Assembly: GCF_001953865.1 (NCBI RefSeq)
Contig: NZ_MQUQ01000030.1
Coordinates: 33,945-90,961, forward strand
DNA length: 57,017 nt
Source: Amycolatopsis coloradensis
GTDB lineage: Bacteria; Actinomycetota; Actinomycetes; Mycobacteriales; Pseudonocardiaceae
Direction of reading: 5' to 3'
A program made the position numbers and the translations under genes. This document shows positions 33,825 through 42,628 of the stretch, in pieces; position 1 is the stretch's first letter; the number at the start of each line of letters is the position of its first letter. Under the pieces are notes generated by a model. That model did no database searches. It was given only the letters and a program-made list of their open reading frames with translations, and was not told the DNA's origin.

Positions 33825-34928
33825 TCAGCCCAGCGGGTACATCCAGCCTTCCGGGGCGGACCGGGTGCCTTCCTGGATCCCGGTCAGCGCGCCGCGCAGC
33901 TTCATCGTCAGCTCACCGGGCTGCCCGCCGGCCACGGAGAACTCGCCGCCCGCGTGCTTCACGTGCCCGACCGGTGTGATGACCGCCGCGGTCCCGCAGG
34001 CGAACACCTCGGTCAGCTCACCGGAGGCCGCCGCCTTCTCCCACTCGCCGGTGGAGATGCGGCGCTCCTCGACCTGGTGCCCGAACGACTTCGCCAGCTC
34101 CAGCAGCGACTTGCGGGTCACGCCCGGCAGCAGCGAGCCGGTCAGTTCCGGGGTCACGACCCGCGCCTCGTCACCGGAGCCGAAGACGAAGAACAGGTTC
34201 ATCCCGCCCATCTCCTCGACCCAGCGCCGCTCGACAGCGTCGAGCCACACGACCTGGTCGCAGCCCTTCTCCACGGCCTGCGCCTGCGCCACGAACGACG
34301 CCGCGTAGTTGCCGGCGCACTTCGCCTCGCCGGTGCCGCCGGGGACCGCGCGCACGTACTCGGTCGAGAGCCAGACGCTCACCGGCTTGACGCCGCCGGC
34401 GAAGTACGAGCCGGCGGGCGAGCCGATCAGCGCGTAGAGGTACTCGTTCGCGGGCCGGTTGACGCCGAGCCCGGCTTCGGTGGAGATCATGAAGGGCCGC
34501 AGGTACAGCGACTCGCCCGGCTTCGTCGGGATCCAGCGGGAGTCGGCCGCGATGAGCTCGCGGATCGAGTCGAGGAAGGTCTCCACCGGCAGCTGCGGCA
34601 TGGCCAGCCGCTCGGCCGAGTTCCGGAAGCGGATGGCGTTCGCGTCGGGCCGGAACGCGGCGAACGTCCCGTCCGGCTGGCGGTACGCTTTGAGGCCTTC
34701 GAAGATCGCCTGACCGTAGTGCAGCACGGAGGTCGCCGGGTCGAGCGTCAAGGGCGCGTACGGCCCGACGGTCGCGTCGTGCCAGCCCTGCTCGGCGTTC
34801 CATTTCACGGTCACCATGTGATCGGTGAAGTGCAGCCCGAACCCGGGCGCGGCCAATACGTCCGCGACGCGTTCCGGGCTCGCGGGGCTCGGGTGCGGGA
34901 GGTGGGTGAACTGCGTCGAGGTCGTCAT
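33825..34928 (-). CDS. ilvE: Branched-chain amino acid aminotransferase
   Basis: A 367-aa class IV PLP aminotransferase of the eukaryote/actinobacterial type. The PLP lysine is in GEAKCAGNYAASF, and the motifs LHYGQAIFEGLKAYR and FACGTAAVITPVG are diagnostic. It interconverts Val, Leu and Ile with their 2-oxo acids. It is monocistronic and convergent with cobT. Confidence 0.96.
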   Translation of the reverse strand: MTTSTQFTHLPHPSPASPERVADVLAAPGFGLHFTDHMVTVKWNAEQGWHDATVGPYAPLTLDPATSVLHYGQAIFEGLKAYRQPDGTFAAFRPDANAIRFRNSAERLAMPQLPVETFLDSIRELIAADSRWIPTKPGESLYLRPFMISTEAGLGVNRPANEYLYALIGSPAGSYFAGGVKPVSVWLSTEYVRAVPGGTGEAKCAGNYAASFVAQAQAVEKGCDQVVWLDAVERRWVEEMGGMNLFFVFGSGDEARVVTPELTGSLLPGVTRKSLLELAKSFGHQVEERRISTGEWEKAAASGELTEVFACGTAAVITPVGHVKHAGGEFSVAGGQPGELTMKLRGALTGIQEGTRSAPEGWMYPLG

Positions 34929-35046
34929 GCCTAAGACGATAACGCTTGGTCGGACCCACGTTAGTCGGACGTCCGCATATCTTCACCTCACGCGATCTGT
35001 CCGTCGGGACGAACACGCGGGGCCGCTCGCCCCTAGGATGGGTGGC

Positions 35047-35358
35047 GTGACGTTAAACCCGATGCAGCCCGCCCACCCGGCCAAGTCCGCCACCCCCGGC
35101 CGGGCGACCGACGTCAAGACGTTCGCGACGGCCGTACTGCTGACCTTCGGCGTCGGCGTGCTGATGATGGACGGCTGGGCCTTGATGGACAGCGGCTTCG
35201 GCGCGTTCCTCGGTCTGGTCGCCGGCGGTTTCGGCATCTACTGGTGGCGAAGCATCCAAGGCAAGGTGTTCCCGCGCGAGCTGTCCACCAAGTCGGTGGT
35301 CATCCTCACGGTGATCAACATCGTGCTCGTGCTGCTCCTGCTTCTCCAGGTGAGCTAG
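35047..35358 (+). CDS. Small membrane protein
   Basis: A 103-aa protein from GTG 35047, with GGATGGG upstream. It has three hydrophobic helices (FATAVLLTFGVGVLMMDGWA, GFGAFLGLVAGGFGIYW, SVVILTVINIVLVLLLLLQV). No known domain is recognised. Its stop overlaps that of the convergent DUF402 gene in CTAG. The function is unknown. Confidence 0.7.
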   Translation: MTLNPMQPAHPAKSATPGRATDVKTFATAVLLTFGVGVLMMDGWALMDSGFGAFLGLVAGGFGIYWWRSIQGKVFPRELSTKSVVILTVINIVLVLLLLLQVS

Positions 35359-35999
35359 AGCAACCCATCGGGGAGGCCGGGCGCGGCCCAGTCCGGATTC
35401 GGCCGGAAGTCGGTCCACGTCCCGTCGAAGGGGAACCGCCCGGCGTCCGCGAGCGCGCCGATCCGTTCGCCTTCGGCACGCAGCCGCCTCAGCTGCCCTG
35501 CCGTGATGCGGCCGGCTAGGACGGCCTCTTCGGCCTCGTCCTCGTCCTTCCACTGCCAGCGTCCACCGGGCTCGACGGCGACGTCGAGGATGCCGTCGAT
35601 CCGGTCCGGCCCGGACGCCGTGCGCCCCAGCGGGACCTCGAGGTTGACGTACCAGTTCAGGAAGTGGCCTTCGGCGTCGAAGAACCACCAGACCGACGAC
35701 CATTCGTCATCGGCGATCCGGCGCAGCGTCGAGGTGTCGCGCCAGAAGTCGGGCACGCGCACCCTCGGCACCCGGAACCGCTCCTCGAGCGGCGCCTCAC
35801 GGAAGAGCCGCCCGTCGGCGAGCCTGCTGCCGACGATCGGGGTGTCCGCGGGAAGCCAGCCGAGCAGCACGGTGCCGTCGTCGGCGATGACGCGCAGCGG
35901 GTGATGCTGGCCGATCGAGCCGTCCGGTCGCAGGAACCGTTCTACGACCGTCTCACCCGGGGTCCAGAAGGGATCACGCACGCCTTGCACGGTACCCAC
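35355..35999 (-). CDS. DUF402-domain protein
   Basis: A 214-aa protein. The segment WWFFDAEGHFLNWYVNLEVP, then DRIDGILDVAVEPGGRWQWK with DEDEAEEAV, is the DUF402 core; its Asp/Glu residues bind metal in characterised members that hydrolyse phosphate groups of nucleotides. A hydrolase role is likely but the substrate is not known. GTG 35999 overlaps the upstream gene by 26 bases, and downstream GTGs (35990, 35981) are possible starts. Confidence 0.85.
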   Translation of the reverse strand: MGTVQGVRDPFWTPGETVVERFLRPDGSIGQHHPLRVIADDGTVLLGWLPADTPIVGSRLADGRLFREAPLEERFRVPRVRVPDFWRDTSTLRRIADDEWSSVWWFFDAEGHFLNWYVNLEVPLGRTASGPDRIDGILDVAVEPGGRWQWKDEDEAEEAVLAGRITAGQLRRLRAEGERIGALADAGRFPFDGTWTDFRPNPDWAAPGLPDGLL

Positions 36000-36828
36000 G
36001 GGCGCGGACCCGCAGAACCAGTTCGGCCAGCGTTCCCACTCCCGCGAGCCCGAGGGCCACGACCGGCCCAGCGAAGGCGGCGGCGACGGCCACGATCAGT
36101 CCACAAGCGAGTGTCGCCTTCGGACTTTCCGGGGAAAGCCGCTCGCGGGCGTCGGTGAAGGCGTCCACCGCGACCGGCACGGTCGCCACGGCGACCACCA
36201 CGGACAGCACGGGCGCCAGCGAGACGGCGTCCGCCGCGGCGAGGAGTTCGCGGAACGACGTCGCCGAAAGCCCCAGCCGGACCGGTCCCAGCTGGTAGAG
36301 GGCGACGGCGATGATCGCCACGGCCACGGCGCCCACCGCGGCCGCGCGGCCCGCTCCGGGACGACGCGGCAGCAGGAACGGCAGCAGCACCAGCACGGCG
36401 AGGCCGAGACCGGGCACGGACGGCGGATCCGGCGCGATGAACTGCGCCAAGGGCGGGATGCCGACGCAGATCGCGATCAGGGCCGCGGCCGCGGCCAGCA
36501 GCAGGCCGGTGACCCAGCGGGCCGCGTAGTCACCGAGGCGGACCCCGGCCAAATCGGCGACGGCCGCCACGACGGCGAAGACCGCGGCGGCGATACCCGG
36601 CGCGGACGGAAAGAGGTACTGCCCGAACGTCGTCGCGAAAACCAGAACCAGGCCCAACCTCGAAACGGAGCCCGCGATCCGGTCGAGCCGGGTGTCCCCC
36701 ACCGGCGGCAGCAGTGCCTCCGCCGCCACGGCGAGCACGGCCGCGACCACGGCGGCGAGAAGTACCCAATAGTCCGCTCCGGAGGTGCATACCGCGAGTG
36801 CGATGAGCAGACCGCCAGCCAGCCGCAC
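35974..36828 (-). CDS. Multi-pass membrane protein
   Basis: A 284-aa, very hydrophobic protein with about eight to nine helices (YWVLLAAVVAAVLAVAAEAL, WVTGLLLAAAAALIAICVGI, LGLAVLVLLPFLLPRR). GTG 36828 is chosen because AAGGGAG lies five bases upstream; longer in-frame extensions are antisense to pepA. No transporter motif is recognised. It overlaps the DUF402 gene, so the two are coupled. Confidence 0.75.
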   Translation of the reverse strand: MRLAGGLLIALAVCTSGADYWVLLAAVVAAVLAVAAEALLPPVGDTRLDRIAGSVSRLGLVLVFATTFGQYLFPSAPGIAAAVFAVVAAVADLAGVRLGDYAARWVTGLLLAAAAALIAICVGIPPLAQFIAPDPPSVPGLGLAVLVLLPFLLPRRPGAGRAAAVGAVAVAIIAVALYQLGPVRLGLSATSFRELLAAADAVSLAPVLSVVVAVATVPVAVDAFTDARERLSPESPKATLACGLIVAVAAAFAGPVVALGLAGVGTLAELVLRVRARGYRARRA

Positions 36829-36958
36829 GCCGTCTCCCTTCCGGTACAGAGGTTCCCCGTCGGCCCCACTGTTACCCCAGGTCCCACTGTCATTAGCATG
36901 GCTCACGATCCAATCGGGCAGCCGCCCGGTACCACCGCGAACGCGCGAGGAGCCAGAA

Positions 36959-38461
36959 GTGACCGTGCCGAAGCTTGCCCTGACCGAGAACGCCGAAGCG
37001 GCGCTTGCCAAGACACGCGCCGACGTCGTCGTCATCGGAACCTTGCAGGGTGAGGACGGCCTGGCGCTCGCCGCCGGCTCCTCCATCGCCGACGCCGCCT
37101 TCGACGGCGAACTCGCCGCCGTCCTCGGCACCCTCGGCGCGACAGGCAAGGCCGACGAGACCGTCAAGGTCCCGACGCTGGGCAAGCTGTCCGCCGGTGT
37201 CGTCCTGGCCGTCGGCCTCGGCAAGGCGGGCGCCGACGGCGTCACCGCCGAGCAGGTCCGCCGGGGCGCCGGTGCCGCCGCGCGGGCGCTGAGCGGAATT
37301 GAGCGCGCGTTCGTCACGCTGTCGGCGATCGACCTGCAGGCCGCCGTCGAAGGCACCGCGCTCGGCGCGTACTCCTTCACCGAGTACCGCTCCGAGAAGG
37401 GTGACGGCCCGGTCGCCAAGGTGGACTTCGTGAGCCCCGAAGAGGGCACCGCCAAGGACCACAAGGCGACGCTGAAGGCCGCCACCCTGATCGCGGAGTC
37501 GGTGATCATCGCCCGCGATCTGATCAACACCCCGCCGAACGACCTGTTCCCGGCCTCGTTCGCCGACCGCGCGAAGACCCTTGCCGAGGCGAACAACCTC
37601 GAATTCGAGGTACTCGACGAGAAGGCGCTCAAGCGCAAGGGCTTCGGGGGCATCCTCGGCGTCGGCGGCGGTTCCTCGCGCCAGCCGCGGCTGCTGCGTC
37701 TCGCCTACAAGCCGGCGAAGGCGTCGAAGAAGGTCGCGCTGGTCGGCAAGGGCATCACCTTCGACTCGGGCGGCATCTCGATCAAGCCCGCCGCGAACAT
37801 GGACCACATGACCTCGGACATGTCGGGCGCGGCCGCCGTGCTCGCCTCCGTGGTGCTGGCCGCGAAGCTGAAGTACCCGCTCGAGGTCGTCGCGCACATC
37901 CCGCTGGCGGAGAACCTGCCCTCGGCCACCTCGTACCGGCCGGGCGACGTGCTCAGCATGTACGGCGGCAAGACCGTCGAGGTGCTCAACACCGACGCCG
38001 AAGGCCGCCTCGTGCTGGCCGACGCGATCGTGCGCGCGGGCGAGGAGAACCCCGACTACCTGATCGAGACCTCGACCCTGACCGGCGCGCAGGTCGTCGC
38101 GCTGGGCAACCGCACCGCGGGTGTCATGGGCTCGGACGAGTTCCGCGACCGCGTCGCTTCGATCGCGCAGGCGACCGGTGAGGGCGGCTGGGCCATGCCG
38201 CTGCCGGAGGAACTGCGCGCCGACCTCGACTCGCGCCTGGCCGACCTGGCCAACGTCACCGGGCACCGCTGGGGTGGCATGCTCGCCGCGGGTGTCTTCC
38301 TGCGCGAGTTCGTCGCCGACGGCCTGCCCTGGGCGCACATCGACATCGCGGGCCCGTCGTTCAACACCGCCGGGGTGTGGGGTTACACCGGCAAGGGCGG
38401 CACCGGTGTCCCGGTGCGCACCATCGCCGCGGTGCTGGCGGACATCGCCGCCAACGGCTGA
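36959..38461 (+). CDS. pepA: Leucyl aminopeptidase
   Basis: A 500-aa M17-family metallo-aminopeptidase starting at GTG 36959 with GAGGAG upstream. Metal ligands lie in KGITFDSGGISIKP, in MTSDMSGAAAV and in the hallmark NTDAEGRLVLAD. It releases N-terminal residues from peptides in the cytosol, normally as a hexamer. It corresponds to mycobacterial pepB at this position. A perfect palindrome follows 20 bp later. Confidence 0.96.
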   Translation: MTVPKLALTENAEAALAKTRADVVVIGTLQGEDGLALAAGSSIADAAFDGELAAVLGTLGATGKADETVKVPTLGKLSAGVVLAVGLGKAGADGVTAEQVRRGAGAAARALSGIERAFVTLSAIDLQAAVEGTALGAYSFTEYRSEKGDGPVAKVDFVSPEEGTAKDHKATLKAATLIAESVIIARDLINTPPNDLFPASFADRAKTLAEANNLEFEVLDEKALKRKGFGGILGVGGGSSRQPRLLRLAYKPAKASKKVALVGKGITFDSGGISIKPAANMDHMTSDMSGAAAVLASVVLAAKLKYPLEVVAHIPLAENLPSATSYRPGDVLSMYGGKTVEVLNTDAEGRLVLADAIVRAGEENPDYLIETSTLTGAQVVALGNRTAGVMGSDEFRDRVASIAQATGEGGWAMPLPEELRADLDSRLADLANVTGHRWGGMLAAGVFLREFVADGLPWAHIDIAGPSFNTAGVWGYTGKGGTGVPVRTIAAVLADIAANG

Positions 38462-38480
38462 GTCTCTGGCGCTGCCAACT

Positions 38481-38533
38481 CGCGTGAAGGCCCCTTTCCC
38501 TCGGCTGAGCCGAGGGAAAGGGGCCTTCACGCG
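38481..38533. repeat. GTGAAGG-family palindrome after pepA
   Basis: Perfect 26-bp arms at 38481-38506 and 38508-38533 around a single G. The left arm begins CGCGTGAAGGCCCCTTTCCC. It sits between the pepA stop and the end of the frame-broken gene on the other strand. Confidence 0.85.
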
Positions 38534-38535
38534 CA

Positions 38536-39408
38536 TCACGGCGCAGGTGGGAGCGGGGCGTCGACCTCCTCGAGACCATCGAGTTTGTACGGGTAGACGC
38601 GGTCGTCCTTCTTCAAGGTGTCGACGTAACGGATCAGGGCGAGGCCGTCGATGACGTTGCGCGCCTCGCTCGTCGGCAGGCCCGGCCCTTCGGGCGTCGG
38701 AACCGTGTCGGTGATCTTGTTCGCCCGCAAGGGGAACTTCAGCCGGAGCCCGGCGATGACCTTGCCGAGCCCGGCTCGCCGGTCGTGCAGCCCGCGTTCG
38801 AAACGGTAGCCCAGCAGCGCGCGGGGTGAACGGCTGTCGCAACCGGGTTTCGTGCTGGGACAACGGTGAACGCGCGGTACTGCTGCCGTTGAGCAGCGTC
38901 CCGAACACCGTGGGCGGCGGGCTGTACAGCTTCGGCGCGGCGGGCGCCTTGACCGTCATCCGGACCCTGCGACGTCGCATATCGAGCGCGGGCACCGTTT
39001 CCGGTGGTTCATTGTCCACTATGTACAGTTCGTAGCGTGCGCTGCGGCGGACCGCCCTCGGCGACGCGATGGCGCCCTTTTCGGCGACCAGCTCCAGCCC
39101 GGCGTTCAGATCCTCGTACGCGGCGCGAGAGAGTTTCGCCGCGTCGTCGGAATCCTGGAACTGGCCCATGGCGAACTTTTCGCCGGTGATCGACGCCCGT
39201 TCCATACCCGCGCCGGGGAGCGGGACGACGCCGAACCGCTTGCCGTCACTGGGCCGCCGCGCGCCGATCCGGCGTCAGCTGGTACTTGCCGGGAGTCGGC
39301 TCGGTGCGAAACGAACACGCGCAGCACGAGCGGAGCCGTCCCGGAAAGCGTCATATGAAGGTCACAATGCGGGAAAAGAACCAGATCGGAAAACGGAGTC
39401 GTTGCCAT
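38536..39408 (-). pseudogene. Unrecognised gene with three apparent frame disruptions
   Basis: Reading leftward from ATG 39408 gives MATTPFSDLVLFPHCDLHMT in one frame. Coding character then moves to a second frame near 39330 (RTEPTPGKYQLTPDRR), to a third near 39260 (SDGKRFGVVPLPG ... FQDSDDAAKLSRAAYEDLNA, ARYELYIVDNEPPE), and back to the first near 38880 (ALLGYRFERGLHDRR ... RVYPYKLDGLEEV), ending at 38536. Each step equals one extra base (or two missing). The conceptual product is about 290 aa and I do not recognise it. It is either a decayed gene or a run of sequence errors. GC-rich third positions in each segment support former coding. Confidence 0.6.
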
Positions 39409-39540
39409 GCCAACTCCGCGATTCACTGCCTCGGCCGGTGAACGCGTCTCGCCGCTCGGCGCAACCGTCAACGCATGGCCCGATGAACTGCCCCATGAGG
39501 CAGCGGGCGGTGCGAACCTCGTTGTGGCAAGGTCGTTTCC

Positions 39541-40524
39541 GTGGACAGGGACGCGTATCTCGAAGGCGCGATCAGGGATGTGCTCAGCGGTGACGACGCG
39601 ACGCTCGACGACCGGATCGGGCACGCGGCGCTGGTGTTCGCCGTCTCCGGCGCTTTCGCGGAAGCCGACCGGCTGATCACGCATTGGCACGCGCTCACCG
39701 AACGCCCCGTCACCACGCTCGTCCCCGGCGCCGTTCAGGCCCGCGCGTGGGCGATGCTCTTCGAAGCGCGCGGCGCGCGACCGGACTGGGCGGCGGCGAT
39801 GACTCCGCTCGACCTCGACGCCGAGGAGCACGCTCACGACGAGTACCTCGCCCGGCGAGTGTCCGATCTCCACGGTCTGCTCGGCGGCTCCCCGATCGGC
39901 GAGGCCGTTTCGCACCTCGGGCCGTCGCGGCCGGACCGGTTGCGCGAGGCCGTCGCACGTGGCGACCTCGACACCTGGGCCGAGATCGCCGCACGGCAGG
40001 CCCGGCCGGACGTCGCCGTGCTCGCGGCGACACGACGGCTCGCACCGCGTCTGGTCACCGGAGCCGACCCGCTCGGCCTCGGCGAGTGGACAGGGCTGTG
40101 CGCCGGAGCACTGGTCGCGGCGCTGTACGAGCGCTACCCGCCGGACACCGGTTCGTGGCGCGAGATGATCGCGGGCATCCTCCGGCTTCGCGGCACCGGC
40201 ACCGCGCCCCCGGCGGCGTCGGCCCGCAACATCGACGTGGCCGAAGCGCGCCTCGGACTCCGGCTACCTTCCGACTACAGAGAGTTCCTGCGGACCTGCG
40301 ACGGCCTGCCCGCCGACGTCGTCTTCCCGCGCCTGCTCGGGACGGCGGAACTGCGCGCGGAAGGCGGAGTCGTCGTGATCGCCGAGCCCGCCGTGGTGCT
40401 GCTCACCGCCGCGGGCGAGCGGTGGCGGACGGTCGAGATCGACCCGGCGCTGGGTACGACGGTGCATCCGACGTTCCGGGCACTGCTGGAGCGGCACCTG
40501 CTCCTGCTGGCGCAATCCGCCTGA
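39541..40524 (+). CDS. SMI1/KNR4 (SUKH-like) C-terminal domain protein
   Basis: A 327-aa protein from GTG 39541. Residues 1-210 are a helical region without a known domain. Residues about 225-325 match the SMI1/KNR4 (SUKH) fold by motif: IDVAEARLGLRLPSDYREFL followed by DGLPADVVFPRLL. SUKH proteins often act as immunity proteins in bacterial toxin systems, including against deaminase and nuclease toxins. No toxin gene is adjacent here, so it is an orphan. An immunity role is inference. Confidence 0.75.
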   Translation: MDRDAYLEGAIRDVLSGDDATLDDRIGHAALVFAVSGAFAEADRLITHWHALTERPVTTLVPGAVQARAWAMLFEARGARPDWAAAMTPLDLDAEEHAHDEYLARRVSDLHGLLGGSPIGEAVSHLGPSRPDRLREAVARGDLDTWAEIAARQARPDVAVLAATRRLAPRLVTGADPLGLGEWTGLCAGALVAALYERYPPDTGSWREMIAGILRLRGTGTAPPAASARNIDVAEARLGLRLPSDYREFLRTCDGLPADVVFPRLLGTAELRAEGGVVVIAEPAVVLLTAAGERWRTVEIDPALGTTVHPTFRALLERHLLLLAQSA

Positions 40525-40533
40525 GGCCGAGCA

Positions 40534-40668
40534 AGTACGTGAAGGACCCCTTCCCGTACCTAGGCGCAAGGAAGGGGTCCTTCATGTACTCGGGCTCACC
40601 GGGCGGCTGCGTCCGCCGCCAGTGCGCTCACCTGGCCGGGAAGGCCTTCATGTACTTCACGTGACCGC
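40534..40668. repeat. GTGAAGG-family palindrome and half-copy
   Basis: Arms 40534-40554 and 40570-40590 (AGTACGTGAAGGACCCCTTC plus one) pair over 21 positions with one mismatch and a 15-nt loop. About 50 bp further, GAAGGCCTTCATGTACTTCA (40640-40659) looks like a half element carrying the same TTCATGTACT end. Both lie between the SUKH-like gene and the convergent gene ending at 40669. No gene is visible here. Confidence 0.75.
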
Positions 40669-41004
40669 TCAGGCTTCGCCGCGTTTCTTCCGTTCGGTGT
40701 ACTCCCGCATCCGCTTCGGATAGCCGACCCGCGCCACCTCGTACACGGGGATCGACCGTTTGCGCCCGAACTGCTGCGCCGCGTCGAGACTGTCGATCCG
40801 GCGCCGGGTCCACTCACCATCGTGGGCGATGAGGACGACTGTGGTCTCGGTGACGTTGGTCTTGGGCTCCACATAGGCCTCCACACCCGTCCGTGAAGCG
40901 GCCCATTCCTCAAGGTGCTTGAAATCGTTTGAAGAGGCTTTCCGCAGCGTACCGGGCTTTTGCCCGCCTTTGGAGCGCCGGCGCAGCGAGTCGAACAGAC
41001 CCAC
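40669..41004 (-). CDS. Conserved hypothetical protein upstream of lpd
   Basis: A 111-aa basic, soluble protein (GLFDSLRRRSKGGQKPGTL ... YPKRMREYTERKKRGEA). GTG 41004 follows a GAGGTGG site; in-frame codons further upstream look non-coding. The centre (TTVVLIAHDGEWTRRRIDSL) is strand-helix with no known motif. It is divergent from lpd with a 190-bp gap. The function is unknown. Confidence 0.7.
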   Translation of the reverse strand: MGLFDSLRRRSKGGQKPGTLRKASSNDFKHLEEWAASRTGVEAYVEPKTNVTETTVVLIAHDGEWTRRRIDSLDAAQQFGRKRSIPVYEVARVGYPKRMREYTERKKRGEA

Positions 41005-41195
41005 TCCGACCACCTCACTTCCCACTCGCGTCCAGCGTCCATTATCCCGACCGGGGCGTGTGCTCGCCGTCGCATACCCGGCTAGGTCGCAGGCCCGCCG
41101 CACGTAGTGACAAGATGGCAAGTGTCCGCGCGCGCGTATACCGCGCGAAGCGGCGCCAGAGCACCACCCCTACCGCTTGCCGAGGAGTTATTGAA

Positions 41196-42569
41196 GTGAC
41201 CGACACCTCCGCCGACCTTGTGATCCTGGGTGGCGGATCGGGCGGCTACGCCGCCGCGTTCCGCGCGGCCGAGCTGGGCCTTTCCGTCACCCTGATCGAA
41301 AAGGACAAGCTTGGCGGGACGTGCCTCCACCGAGGCTGCATCCCGACCAAGGCCCTCCTGCACGCGGCGGAGGTCGCCGACGAGACCCGCGACGCCGAGA
41401 CCTTCGGTGTCAAGGCCGTGCTGGAAGGCATCGACATCGCCGGGGTCAACAAGTACAAGGACGGGATCGTCTCCCGCCTGTACAAGGGCCTCCAGGGCCT
41501 GGCCAAGGCGCACAAGGTGAACCTCGTCGAGGGCACCGGAACGTTCGTCGGCGGAACCACCGTCGAGGTCGACGGCACCCGCTACACCGGCAAGAACGTC
41601 ATCCTCGCCACCGGCTCGTACTCGAAGACGCTGCCGGGCTTGGAGCTGGGCGGCCGCATCATCGCGAGCGAGCAGGCCCTTTCACTGGACTACATCCCGA
41701 AGAAGGTCATCGTCCTCGGCGGTGGTGTCATCGGTGTCGAATTCGCGTCCGTCTGGGCGTCCTTCGGCGTCGACGTCACCATCGTGGAGGCGCTGCCCCG
41801 CCTGGTCCCGAACGAGGACGAGTACGCGTCCAAACAGCTCGAGCGCGCTTTCCGCCGTCGCAAGATCGCCTTCAAGACCGGCGTCAGGTTCACCGGCGCC
41901 AAGCAGGACGACAACGGCGTCAGCGTGTCGCTGGAGTCCGGCGAGACGCTCGAAGCCGACCTGCTGCTGGTCGCCGTCGGCCGCGGGCCGAACTCGGCAG
42001 GGCACGGGTACGAGGAGGCCGGGGTCAAGATGGAGCGCGGCTTCGTCCTCACCGACGACCGCCTGCGCACCAACCTGCCGAACGTCTACGCCGTCGGCGA
42101 CATCGTCCCCGGCCTGCAACTCGCGCACCGCGGGTTCCAGCAGGGCATTTTCGTCGCCGAGGAGATCGCCGGCCAGGAGCCGCGCGTGATCGACGAGAGC
42201 GGCATCCCGCGCGTCACCTACTCGCACCCCGAGGTCGCTTCGGTCGGTCTCACCGAGTCGCAGGCGAAGGAGAAGTACGGCTCCGACGTCACCACCTTCA
42301 CCTACGACCTCGGAGGCAACGGCAAGAGCCAGATCCTCAAGACCTCCGGTGGGGTCAAGCTGATCAAGGCCCCGGAAGGGCCGGTCGTGGGCGTGCACAT
42401 GGTGGGCGACCGCGTCGGCGAGCTGATCGGCGAAGCGCAGCTGATCTACAGCTGGGAAGCGTTCCCCGAGGACGTGGCTCCGCTCATCCACGCGCACCCC
42501 ACCCAGACCGAGGCCCTCGGTGAAGCGTTCCTCGCCCTGGCGGGCAAGCCGCTGCACGTGCACAGCTGA
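41196..42569 (+). CDS. lpd: Dihydrolipoamide dehydrogenase (E3)
   Basis: A 457-aa flavoprotein from GTG 41196 with GAGGAG eight bases upstream. The FAD-binding GGGSGGYAAAFRAAELG, the redox-active disulfide GGTCLHRGCIPTK and the NAD-binding GGGVIGVEFASVW are intact, and the C-terminal HAHPTQTEALGEA supplies the catalytic His-Glu. It reoxidises the dihydrolipoyl arm of the E2 protein encoded 59 bp downstream, so the pair forms an operon for 2-oxoacid dehydrogenase complexes. Confidence 0.96.
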   Translation: MTDTSADLVILGGGSGGYAAAFRAAELGLSVTLIEKDKLGGTCLHRGCIPTKALLHAAEVADETRDAETFGVKAVLEGIDIAGVNKYKDGIVSRLYKGLQGLAKAHKVNLVEGTGTFVGGTTVEVDGTRYTGKNVILATGSYSKTLPGLELGGRIIASEQALSLDYIPKKVIVLGGGVIGVEFASVWASFGVDVTIVEALPRLVPNEDEYASKQLERAFRRRKIAFKTGVRFTGAKQDDNGVSVSLESGETLEADLLLVAVGRGPNSAGHGYEEAGVKMERGFVLTDDRLRTNLPNVYAVGDIVPGLQLAHRGFQQGIFVAEEIAGQEPRVIDESGIPRVTYSHPEVASVGLTESQAKEKYGSDVTTFTYDLGGNGKSQILKTSGGVKLIKAPEGPVVGVHMVGDRVGELIGEAQLIYSWEAFPEDVAPLIHAHPTQTEALGEAFLALAGKPLHVHS

Positions 42570-42628
42570 CGTCTCACCGTCGAAGAACCAGAAGACCAAG
42601 CAAGACATATCAAGGGAGTCAGCGAACG

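Noticed and set aside
36829..37653. Longer N-terminus for the membrane protein at 35974
   Set aside because: It runs opposite pepA and reads as Ser/Ala low-complexity shadow; GTG 36828 has a strong ribosome site.
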